A stretch of 64,000 nucleotides of DNA from contig JADJGV010000037.1 in the NCBI GenBank assembly GCA_016707895.1, forward strand, positions 248,001-312,000. The letters are read 5' to 3'. The DNA is from Myxococcales bacterium (GTDB lineage: Bacteria > Myxococcota_A > Polyangia > Haliangiales > Haliangiaceae). Numbering within the stretch: the first letter of the stretch is position 1; each line of letters begins with the position of its first letter. A program made the position numbers and the translations under genes. This document shows, piece after piece, positions 20,900 to 27,824 of this stretch. The notes below the pieces were generated by a model, which was given only the letters and a program-made list of their open reading frames with translations, was not told the DNA's origin and made no database searches.

Positions 20900-22051
20900 A
20901 TGCGGGCCGCGCGCGCGGCCGCGATCGCGATCGCGCTGGTCGCCGCCGGCGGATGCCGCGCGGTGGTCGAGCTGGTCGAGTCGGACCCGGCCGCTGAGGT
21001 CGACGCCGCCGGCCCCGATCCGACCTGCCAGCCGTGGTCGTTCGCGCCGGCGACCCTCGACCCGTGCGCGCTGCCAGCGCCGGGGCCCGCGCTGACGCTC
21101 ACCGCGGGTACCTGGGGCTACGACACCAACAGCGGCGCGCTCACCGATCCCGCCCAGGACGTCACGTTCCCGCCCAGCGCGCTGGTGATGCCGGCCGGCG
21201 GCCCCGAGCTACGCGCGGTGTCGATCGCGCGGTTCGACGTCGGGCCCGGCGCGGTCCTGCGCGTCAGCGGCAAGCGGCCGCTGGTGGTGGTCGCGTGGTC
21301 CGACGCGTCGATCGCCGGCGCCGTCGACGCGACCAGCCGCATCGGCGCGCCGGCGGCGGGCGCGGATCCCGACGCGTGCGCGGCCGCCGCCGCGGCGATC
21401 GGCACCGCGAACGCCGAGGGCGGTGGCGGTGGCGGTGGCGGCGGTCTCGGCGCGGTGGGTGCGGCGGGCGGCGCCGGTGTCGACGGCGCGGCCGGAGGCG
21501 GTGACGGCGGCGGGCGCGCGGCCACGCCGGTCGGAGTCCGCGGCGGCTGCGCGGGGGCCGCGGGTGGCAACGCGCTCGCGGGCGCTGGTGGCCCGGGCGG
21601 TGGGGCGGTGGTGATCGCCGCGCGCGACCGCGTCCAGCTCGACGGCGTGATCGCCGCGGGCGGCGCGGGCGGCGGCGCGGCACAGGGCGGCCGGGGCGGC
21701 GGTGGTGGTGGCGGCGCGGGCGGCGTCGTCGTCCTGGCGGCGCCCACGATCGCGATCGGCGCTGGCGCGGTGATCGCGGCGAACGGCGGCGGCGGCGGCG
21801 GCGGCAGCGACGGCAACCCCGCGCTGGCCGGGCGCGACGGACAACCGTCGGCGGCCGCGGCCGCCGGAGGCCAAGGGCAGGGGATGGGCGGCGATGGCGG
21901 CGCGGGCGGGGCCGCGGCGACCGGCGCGCTCGTCGGGCTTCGCGCCCGCCGCGGCGGTGGTGGTGGCGGCGGCGCGGTGGGCTGGATCTCGCTCGACAGC
22001 CCGGCGATCAGCGTCGATCCGGCCGCGATCATCTCGCCGGCGCCACGCTGA
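20900..22051 (+). CDS. Glycine-rich lipoprotein
   Basis: 383-aa putative surface lipoprotein. The signal peptide ends in the lipobox AAGGC (Cys about residue 19). An N-terminal region with four Cys precedes long Gly/Ala tracts (residues about 170-360) interspersed with short beta segments such as VVIAARDRVQLDGVI, VVVLAAPTIAIGAGAVI and VGWISLDSPAISV. The pattern suggests a repetitive beta-helix-like rod, as in other myxobacterial Gly-rich surface proteins. It starts right at the stop of the PEGA gene and ends at a strong hairpin, so it is the last gene of the kinase operon. No enzyme motif is visible. Confidence 0.78.
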   Translation: MRAARAAAIAIALVAAGGCRAVVELVESDPAAEVDAAGPDPTCQPWSFAPATLDPCALPAPGPALTLTAGTWGYDTNSGALTDPAQDVTFPPSALVMPAGGPELRAVSIARFDVGPGAVLRVSGKRPLVVVAWSDASIAGAVDATSRIGAPAAGADPDACAAAAAAIGTANAEGGGGGGGGGLGAVGAAGGAGVDGAAGGGDGGGRAATPVGVRGGCAGAAGGNALAGAGGPGGGAVVIAARDRVQLDGVIAAGGAGGGAAQGGRGGGGGGGAGGVVVLAAPTIAIGAGAVIAANGGGGGGGSDGNPALAGRDGQPSAAAAAGGQGQGMGGDGGAGGAAATGALVGLRARRGGGGGGGAVGWISLDSPAISVDPAAIISPAPR

Positions 22052-22057
22052 CTTCCT

Positions 22058-22083
22058 GGGAGGGCCTGTCGCCAGGCCCTCCC
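22058..22083 (+). terminator. Hairpin terminator after the kinase operon
   Basis: GGGAGGGCCTG (22058-22068) and CAGGCCCTCCC (22073-22083) form a perfect 11-bp stem with a 4-base loop, 7 bases after the stop of the Gly-rich lipoprotein. No T tract follows, as often in GC-rich genomes. Position and strength make a terminator the most likely reading. Confidence 0.7.
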
Positions 22084-22193
22084 CCGTCGGGGCCAGGTCC
22101 CCGCCGGGGCCCCCACCCGCGACGCGAGACTCCCGGCGCTGGCGACGGTGCTCGACTGAAAACCTGACAGGCGCTGAGCGGAGCCGGCCGCGC

Positions 22194-22670
22194 TCAGGGC
22201 GCGACGACGAACGGCCACGGCGCGCACGCCACCACGCGGCAGTGCAGCGTGTAGCGACCGGGCGGCAGCGGCGGCGAGAACACGTCGAGCCGGTAGTCGC
22301 GGACCAGCGCCTGGCCCGGCGCGATCTCGATCGCCTCGGCGTCCTCGGGCCGCGGCACCGGCGGCGGGATCGTCGGCACGCGGCGGTCGTCGGCGTCGCG
22401 CACCTCCACCGCCAGCACCGCGAGGTCGAGGGCGCCGCGGGTGACGACCAGCGGGTCGGGGCCCGGGTTGGTGATCGCCAGGTGCGCGGTCAGCTCGGCC
22501 GAGCTGGCGACGGACGCGGGGGCGGTCAGCACGCCGGCGAAGGCGTCGGGCCCGGTGGCGACGGCGTGGTCGGGCGCGGCGTCGCGGTTGGTCGGCGCCG
22601 CGTTCGGGCCGGGGGCGGCCCGCGAGCTGCAGCCGATCGCGAAGCAGACGCTGGCGAGCAGGGCGCGCAT
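22194..22670 (-). CDS. Small lipoprotein of unknown function
   Basis: 158-aa protein with a lipoprotein signal peptide (MRALLASVCFAIGC). The mature part is a single beta-rich domain (ELTAHLAITNPGPDPLVVTR, IAPGQALVRDYRLDVF, PPGRYTLHCRVV) resembling intracellular-proteinase-inhibitor/BsuPI-like or transglutaminase-adjunct immunoglobulin folds, though I cannot assign one. The ending GRYTLHCRVVACAPWPF may form a disulphide. It lies 27 bases downstream of the LysR gene on the same strand and could be cotranscribed with it. Confidence 0.62.
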   Translation of the reverse strand: MRALLASVCFAIGCSSRAAPGPNAAPTNRDAAPDHAVATGPDAFAGVLTAPASVASSAELTAHLAITNPGPDPLVVTRGALDLAVLAVEVRDADDRRVPTIPPPVPRPEDAEAIEIAPGQALVRDYRLDVFSPPLPPGRYTLHCRVVACAPWPFVVAP

Positions 22671-22697
22671 GCCGCCGAGGGTAGCGCGGTCGCGGGG

Positions 22698-23591
22698 TCA
22701 GCGATCGGCCGCGGCGCGCAACGGCGCCAGCGCGTCGTCGAACCACGCCAGCGCGGCGCGCACCCGCGGGTCGCGCCGCAGCGCCGCCGGCACCACCGCG
22801 TACAGGATCCGCTCGCCCACCGGTGGCGCGGCGGGCGCCAGCCGGCGGAGCGCCCCGTGCAGCGCGGCCAGCGGCGTCGGCAAGATCGCCACGCCGAGGC
22901 CCGCGGCGGCGGCGGCGGCCAGCGCGGCCAGGCTGGTGGCGCGCAGCTCGGGCGCGCGGCCCCCGAGGGCCCGCGCGGTCCACCGCGCCTCCGGGGTCCG
23001 CGCCATCGCCCCGTCGAGCGCGAGGTACGCGTGGGGGCCGCGGTGGGCGCGGCGGTAGCCGTCGGTGCAGAAGGCGGCGTACGGGATGCGGGCGACCGCG
23101 CGGGCCAAGAGCGCCGCGCCGCGGGGCCGAGCCATCCGCAGCGCCACGTCGGCCGCGCCGCCGGCGAGATCGAGGTTGGCCGGCGATCCGATGAGCTCGA
23201 GCTTGATGCCCGGGTGGCGCGCGCGGAACCGCGGCAGCGCTGGCGCCAGGGCCAGGTTGACCAGCTCCTCGGGCGCGGTGACCCGCAGCGGGCCGCTCGG
23301 CAGCGCGTCGTCGGCCGACCACCGGGCCACCGCGCGCACCGCGCGCTCGACCTCCTCGGCCCGGGCCTGCACGGCGGCGCCGGCCGGCGTCAGCCGCGGC
23401 CCGCCGACGCCCCGGCGCACCAGCGCCGCGCCCAGGTCGCGCTCCAGCCCGGCCAGCCGTCGGCTGACGGTCGCGGTGTCGACGCCGAGCGCCGCCGCGG
23501 CGTCGGCCAGCGACCGGGTCCGCGCCACCGCCAGGAACAGGGCCAGGTCGTCCCAGCGGAACCGCACGCGCGCGACTGGCTCAACTTGCAT
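22698..23591 (-). CDS. LysR-family transcriptional regulator
   Basis: 297-aa LysR-type regulator. The N-terminal winged helix-turn-helix reads FLAVARTRSLADAAAALGVD then TATVSRRLAGLERDLG; the effector domain begins near GPLRVTAPEELVNLALAP and contains KLELIGSPANLDL. ATG 23591 is chosen to give the usual short leader before the HTH; an ATG at 23636 would extend it by 15 residues and run through the putative operator. The gene is divergent from an MBL-fold hydrolase, the typical layout for a LysR regulator controlling its neighbour and itself. A palindrome overlaps its start codon, suggesting autoregulation (inference). Confidence 0.9.
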   Translation of the reverse strand: MQVEPVARVRFRWDDLALFLAVARTRSLADAAAALGVDTATVSRRLAGLERDLGAALVRRGVGGPRLTPAGAAVQARAEEVERAVRAVARWSADDALPSGPLRVTAPEELVNLALAPALPRFRARHPGIKLELIGSPANLDLAGGAADVALRMARPRGAALLARAVARIPYAAFCTDGYRRAHRGPHAYLALDGAMARTPEARWTARALGGRAPELRATSLAALAAAAAAGLGVAILPTPLAALHGALRRLAPAAPPVGERILYAVVPAALRRDPRVRAALAWFDDALAPLRAAADR

Positions 23592-23634
23592 GGGTGCAAA
23601 TCGAGTGTGCACCAGCCTGCTGGAGTTTGCACAC
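23586..23634. promoter_or_regulatory. Candidate LysR operator in divergent promoter
   Basis: Two inverted repeats sit between the divergent LysR and MBL-hydrolase genes. TTGCATGGGTGCAA (23586-23599) is TTGCA-N4-TGCAA and covers the LysR start codon. GTGTGCA (23605-23611) pairs with TGCACAC (23628-23634), and nested within are CCAGC (23612-23616) and GCTGG (23619-23623). LysR proteins usually bind two adjacent dyads of this kind. TGCA recurs in both, supporting a common binding sequence. Confidence 0.6.
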
Positions 23635-23656
23635 ATGCACGCGGCACGCTGGGCCC

Positions 23657-24418
23657 ATGGCGCTGCACCTCACCCACCTCGGCACCGCGACCCTGTTGAT
23701 CGAGATCGACGGCGTCCGGCTGCTGACCGACCCGGCGTTCGACCCGCCCGGCGCGACCTACGGCTTCGGCTGGGGCACCCGTTCGCGGCGGCTGGCCGGG
23801 CCGGCGCTGCCGGCGGCCGCGCTCGGGCCGATCGACGCGGTCCTGCTGAGCCACGACCAGCACGCCGACAACCTCGACGGCGCCGGCCGGGCGCTGCTGC
23901 CGTCGGTGGCCACGGTGATCACGACCCGCGCCGCGGCGCGCCGCCTCGGCCACCCCGGCGCGATCGGCCTGGCCCCGTTCGCCGCGACCCGGCTCGGCCC
24001 GCTGCGCGTCACCGCGACCCCGGCGCGCCACGGGCCAGCGTGCTCGCGGCCGCTGGTGGGCCCGGTGATCGGCTTCGTCATCGAGGGGCCCGGCCTCGCC
24101 GGCCCGCTGTACCTGTCGGGCGACACGGTGTGGTTCCGCGGCGTGGCCGAGGTGGCGCGGCGCTGGCGGGTCGACACCGCGGTGCTGCACCTCGGCGGCG
24201 TCGGCTTCCGCACCACCGGCCCGATCCGCTACACGTTCGATGCGGCCGGCGCGATCACCGCCGCCCGCGCGCTGGCCCCGCGCGCGATCGTGCCGGTGCA
24301 CTACGACGGCTGGACCCACTTCCGCGAGGACGCGGCCGACGCGCGCCGGGCCTTCGCGGCCACCGCGCTCGCCGATCGCGTGGCCTGGCTGACGCCGGGA
24401 TCGCGGACCGCGGTGTGA
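23657..24418 (+). CDS. MBL-fold metallo-hydrolase (UlaG-like)
   Basis: 253-aa cytoplasmic metallo-beta-lactamase-fold hydrolase. The metal-site motif LLSHDQHADNLDG (H66, H69, D71) corresponds to the HxHxDH signature in the variant form used by a UlaG-like subfamily. Further family segments are LTHLGTATLLIEIDGVRLLTDP, LYLSGDTVWF (the metal-bridging Asp) and IVPVHYDGWTHF. Substrate unknown; related enzymes cleave lactones, phosphodiesters or N-acyl ethanolamine lipids. ATG 23657 starts exactly at the conserved first strand. Probably regulated by the divergent LysR protein. Its last codons form one arm of a bidirectional hairpin. Confidence 0.85.
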   Translation: MALHLTHLGTATLLIEIDGVRLLTDPAFDPPGATYGFGWGTRSRRLAGPALPAAALGPIDAVLLSHDQHADNLDGAGRALLPSVATVITTRAAARRLGHPGAIGLAPFAATRLGPLRVTATPARHGPACSRPLVGPVIGFVIEGPGLAGPLYLSGDTVWFRGVAEVARRWRVDTAVLHLGGVGFRTTGPIRYTFDAAGAITAARALAPRAIVPVHYDGWTHFREDAADARRAFAATALADRVAWLTPGSRTAV

Positions 24419-24432
24419 CGCCGCGGTCCGCG
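24402..24432. terminator. Bidirectional terminator hairpin between convergent genes
   Basis: CGCGGACCGCGG (24402-24413) and CCGCGGTCCGCG (24421-24432) are perfect 12-base inverted repeats around a 7-base loop that holds the stop of the MBL gene. The convergent gene stops at 24434, so the hairpin serves transcripts from both sides. Confidence 0.75.
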
Positions 24433-24433
24433 C

Positions 24434-25678
24434 TCACCGGGCGATCGCCGCCTCGAGGACGGCGAACCCGGTCACGCCCCAGCGCGGCGCCGCCGCGAAC
24501 CCGAGCACGTCGGCGGCGTAGAACGACCGCGCCAGCTCGAAGCGTGCGCTGGCGGTGAGGCGCGGCGACAGCCGGTGCGCGATGGCCAGCGCGCCGCCGC
24601 CGGTGGTCGCGCGGGTCGCCGCGGGCATGCCCGGGACGTGGACCTCGGTGCGGCCCAGCGTGGCGTCGAGCGTCACCCGGGTGGTGGCGCTGGTGACCGC
24701 CAGCGCGGCGGCCAGCCGCGAGTCGAGGGTGACGTAGCCGTCGGGCGCCAGCGCGACGTCGCGGGTGGCGCGCAGCGAGGCCGCGACCCGCTCGCCGGGC
24801 AGCGCCAGCCCGACCACGGCGCGCGGCGAGGTCACGTCGACCTCGCGGGTGTACTGCTCGACGAAGGGCCCGGCGCTGCCCGACGCGATGCCGATGCCGG
24901 CGGTGACGTCGATCGGTCCGACGCCGAGGTCCTCCAGCTTCACCGCCCACGCGTGGACCAGCGAGCCGGCGTCGTTGAACTCACCGCCGCCGGCGCCGAT
25001 GTCGAGCGTGAACCGATCGTGGGCGTAGCGGAACGGCACCGCCTCGACGCGCTCGAGCCACGTGGCCGGGGCCATCGTCGACGCGTCCCACAGGATCGTG
25101 TGTTGCACGTCGATGTCGAAGATGATCAGCTCGCCCTGCGGCAGGCGCGCCTCCTCGGCCGCCGTCCGCGCGCGGGGCTGCGGCAGGCCCTGCTTGGCGG
25201 CCTCGCCGCGCTCGACCGCGGCCAGCACCCGGGGCAGCGGCCCGCGCAGGGGCTGCCAGTGGAAGCGCAGCGTCTCGCGGCGGTTCAGGCCGGCGCGCTG
25301 GCCCAGCGGCGCCAGCAGCGACGGCCGGACGTCCCACTCCAGGTGGTGTCCGAATTCCATCGTGATGACCGGCACGCAGACGCTGGCCCACTGCTCGGCC
25401 GACACCCGCGCGGTGTCGTTGACGCCCAGCCGCAGCTGGCCGCCGGCGCGCAGGTAGTCGCAGCGCGGCCCTGCGTAGCTCACCTCGCCGCCGATCGCCG
25501 CGCCGCCCTCGACGACGTCGGCGCCGAGCTGCGCGAAGCCGCGGGCGTGGAGGCGGCCCGCCCCGGTCGGGAGCAACCAGCTGTCGCGGGCCGCGGCCTC
25601 CTGGGTGACCGGCTCCGCCTGCGCGGCGGCGGCGCTCAGGCTCAGCGCGACGAGCGATCCCAGCGTGCGGCCGTGCAT
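24434..25678 (-). CDS. Exported, probably outer-membrane beta-barrel protein
   Basis: 414-aa exported protein with a Sec signal peptide (MHGRTLGSLVALSLSAAAAQAEP, cleavage after AQA). The mature part alternates hydrophobic and polar residues in many strands (LHARGFAQLGADVVEGGAAI, DYLRAGGQLRLGVNDTARV, VGPIDVTAGIGIASGSAGPF, SPRLTASARFELARSF) and ends in a short strand VTGFAVLEAAIAR, all typical of an outer-membrane barrel. I do not recognise a specific family. ATG 25678 gives the signal peptide directly. It is monocistronic and ends at the shared bidirectional hairpin. Confidence 0.72.
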   Translation of the reverse strand: MHGRTLGSLVALSLSAAAAQAEPVTQEAAARDSWLLPTGAGRLHARGFAQLGADVVEGGAAIGGEVSYAGPRCDYLRAGGQLRLGVNDTARVSAEQWASVCVPVITMEFGHHLEWDVRPSLLAPLGQRAGLNRRETLRFHWQPLRGPLPRVLAAVERGEAAKQGLPQPRARTAAEEARLPQGELIIFDIDVQHTILWDASTMAPATWLERVEAVPFRYAHDRFTLDIGAGGGEFNDAGSLVHAWAVKLEDLGVGPIDVTAGIGIASGSAGPFVEQYTREVDVTSPRAVVGLALPGERVAASLRATRDVALAPDGYVTLDSRLAAALAVTSATTRVTLDATLGRTEVHVPGMPAATRATTGGGALAIAHRLSPRLTASARFELARSFYAADVLGFAAAPRWGVTGFAVLEAAIAR

Positions 25679-25839
25679 GGCGCGCCCTCGCAGCAAGCCG
25701 CTTGCCAGGCCGAAAGTGTCGACGATCGGACGCCCGCCGCGGCCGGCGCCGGGACGCCCGCGGGGTACGCTGCGCTCGCCGGGCCACGCGGCCGTGACGC
25801 GCGCGCTGCGTCGTCCATGTCGGTCCCGCGAGGCCCGCC

Positions 25840-26434
25840 GTGGACGACGTCGCTCACCTGTACCAGATCCACGCGGCCGCCTACGACCGCGCCCGCGACC
25901 GTTCCTGGAATGGAGGCGGCCTACCTGCGCCGGCTGGTCGACGGCCTGCCGCCCGGTCCCGCCACGGTGCTCGACCTGGGTTGCGGCGCCGGTGCGCCGA
26001 TCGCGGAGTGGTTGGTGGCCGTCGGTTGCCTGGTCACCGGCGTCGATGCCGCGCCGGCGATGCTCGCCCTGGCGCGCGCGCGGCTGCCAGCCGCGACCTG
26101 GATCGAGCACGACATGCGATCGCTGGCGCTGGGTGCGCGCTTCGCGGCGATCGTCGCCTGGGACAGCTTCTTTCACCTCCGGCGCGCAGCGCAGCGCGGG
26201 ATGTTCCCGGTGCTCCGGGACCACCTGGTCGTCGGCGGCCTCCTGCTGTTCACCAGCGGCCACGCGGACGGGGAGGCCATCGGGCAGGTGAACGGCGCGC
26301 CGCTCTACCACGCCAGCCTCGACCCGGCGGCCTACGCCCGGCTGCTCGAGCAGCACGGCTTCGACGTCGTCCTGCACCGGGATCGGGATCCTGCGTGTGG
26401 TGACCACACGGTCTGGCTCGCGCGCGCTCGGTAG
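25840..26434 (+). pseudogene. Class I SAM methyltransferase, frameshifted
   Basis: GTG 25840 begins MDDVAHLYQIHAAAYDRARD, a standard methyltransferase N-terminus. After RSW the sense moves to the next frame: MEAAYLRRLVDGLPPGPA, then motif I VLDLGCGAGAPIAEWL, GVDAAPAMLALARARLP, and WDSFFHLRRAAQRGMF, ending 26434. One extra A at about 25909-25910 (tggaatgg) explains the break; without it a continuous protein of about 197 aa results. Such enzymes methylate diverse small molecules or proteins. Either a real inactivating mutation or a consensus error. If translation reinitiates at ATG 25910, a protein of 174 aa lacking the N-terminal helix could still be made. Confidence 0.7.
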
Positions 26435-26436
26435 GC

Positions 26437-26640
26437 GACCCGGTCGCCCGCGAGGTGGCCGAGCACGCGGGTCCGGATCGCCGCGAGCTCGACCTTGGCC
26501 AGCTCGAACGCCGTTGATCTTGCACGCCTCATCCCACAGCACCACCTGGGCGCCGAGCGACGGGCGCCAGTGCCACTCGACGAACGTGGCCCGCCCCGCG
26601 GCGTCGACCAGAACCCAGCCGCGAGGCCGGTGCCGGTGTG
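26437..26640 (-). pseudogene. Gene fragment of unknown family, frame-disrupted
   Basis: On the minus strand a protein-like sequence GWVLVDAAGRATFVEWHW and PSLGAQVVLWDEACKING appears from about 26620, then continues after a one-base shift near 26515 as FELAKVELAAIRTRVLGHLA and GDRVAYRARA. Neither piece has a start codon with a plausible upstream region, and the 3' end runs into the antisense methyltransferase. I see this as debris of a gene whose family I do not recognise. Confidence 0.35.
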
Positions 26641-26709
26641 CGGCCGCGCTCGCCGGGCGATCGCGCCCACGCGGCGCGCGGCGTCGACCCGCGGCGGCGC
26701 GATCTTCGA

Positions 26710-27627
26710 TCAGCGCGCCGGCGTGGCCCGGAAGCCGCGGCCGCCGCGGTCGACGTCGACCCGTCGCCGGTCGTGGCGGCCGGTCAGGAGCGCGCCGCCG
26801 AGCGCCGCGCCGAGCCCGGCCAGGAGCGCGAGCGCCAGCCACATCATCGCTTGGCCGGTGCTCGTCGCCGCGTGGAGCGCCGCCCGCCGCGTCCGCGCCG
26901 CGTGGTCGGCGGCGCGCCGGGTGACCGCGCGCCAGCGCGCCTCGATGGTGGTCGCGACGTCCTCGGCGTCGCCTCGCGTCAGCGCGGTGTCGCGCGCCAG
27001 CGCCTGGACCAGATCGGCGCGATCGAGCTGCCCGGCGTCGACCGACGTCGCCAGCACCTCGAGCGCCGCGGTCTCGACGGAGGTCGCGGTCACCGCGGCC
27101 TCGCCCTCGGCCTGCAAGCGCTGATTGATCGGTCCGAGCAGGTCGCCGGCGGCGATGCCCAGCCCCGCGAGCGTCGCGCGCTCGCCGTCGGCCACCTGGC
27201 CGCCGACCGGCGACGCGCCGACCGGCGACGCGCCGACCGGCGACGCGCCGACCGCGTACATCGCGGCGAGCGCCGCCAGCGAGGCCAGCGCCCAGACCAG
27301 CGCGCCGTGGATCATCCGGTTGACGCGGTTGGGCGTCGGGGCGAAGCGGCTGGCGATGGCGCCGCCGGCGAACAGCGCGATCACCGGCGCGATCGAGCTC
27401 CACACGCCGACGCCGACGCCGAGCCCCGCCAGCGTGCCCGGCGCGTCGGGCTCGATCGTCGTCAGCCCGACCCCCATGCCGAACAGGTGGAGCACCAGCC
27501 ACAGGGCCGCGGTGACGAAGCCACCCGCCACCACCGCGCTCCAGGGGGCGATCGACGTCGTCCGGTACGCGAGCTCGTTGCGCATCGGGACGATCGCGCC
27601 GGTGCTGGTGAGGTTCTGGTTCGCCAT
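26710..27627 (-). CDS. Multi-pass membrane protein, PhnA-like/unknown family
   Basis: 305-aa integral membrane protein. About three N-terminal membrane helices (near 25-45, 60-85, 105-125: WSAVVAGGFVTAALWLVLHL, WSSIAPVIALFAGGAIA, ALVWALASLAALAAMYAVG) resemble a family of small membrane proteins annotated PhnA-like in alphaproteobacteria. They are followed by a triplicated VGASP repeat, a helical region (residues about 150-255) and a last helix (ALALLAGLGAALGGALL). The C-terminus is Arg/Asp-rich. ATG 27627 yields MANQNLTSTGAIVPMRNE; the open frame further upstream has no coding character. It is divergent from the deacetylase gene. Function unknown. Confidence 0.68.
   Translation of the reverse strand: MANQNLTSTGAIVPMRNELAYRTTSIAPWSAVVAGGFVTAALWLVLHLFGMGVGLTTIEPDAPGTLAGLGVGVGVWSSIAPVIALFAGGAIASRFAPTPNRVNRMIHGALVWALASLAALAAMYAVGASPVGASPVGASPVGGQVADGERATLAGLGIAAGDLLGPINQRLQAEGEAAVTATSVETAALEVLATSVDAGQLDRADLVQALARDTALTRGDAEDVATTIEARWRAVTRRAADHAARTRRAALHAATSTGQAMMWLALALLAGLGAALGGALLTGRHDRRRVDVDRGGRGFRATPAR
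27201..27255. repeat. 15-bp tandem repeat within the membrane protein gene
   Basis: Three exact copies of cgccgaccggcgacg (27201-27245) plus a partial fourth. It encodes the repeated pentapeptide VGASP on the minus strand, in a loop after the first membrane helices. In-frame length keeps the gene open. Confidence 0.85.
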
Positions 27628-27824
27628 GGCGAGGCGCAGTGCAACGCCCAGGCCGCCGGCGCCGACCGCTGCGCCGACGTCGGCGATCGCGCGACACCTG
27701 CCTGCGCGATCCGAGGTCGGCCGATCGCGTGGATGACGCCGGTGGCGGCGAGCGGATCGCGTTCCGACCGCGTTCCGACCGCAGCGGACGTGGGAGTGGG
27801 GCCGGGCTTGCATCTACCCGGGGG

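Noticed and set aside
7322..25731. 14-base identity (gtcgacgatcggac) at 7322 and 25718, upstream of two leftward envelope genes
   Set aside because: GATCG-rich words are very frequent in this sequence, and distances to the start codons differ (about 76 and 40 bases).
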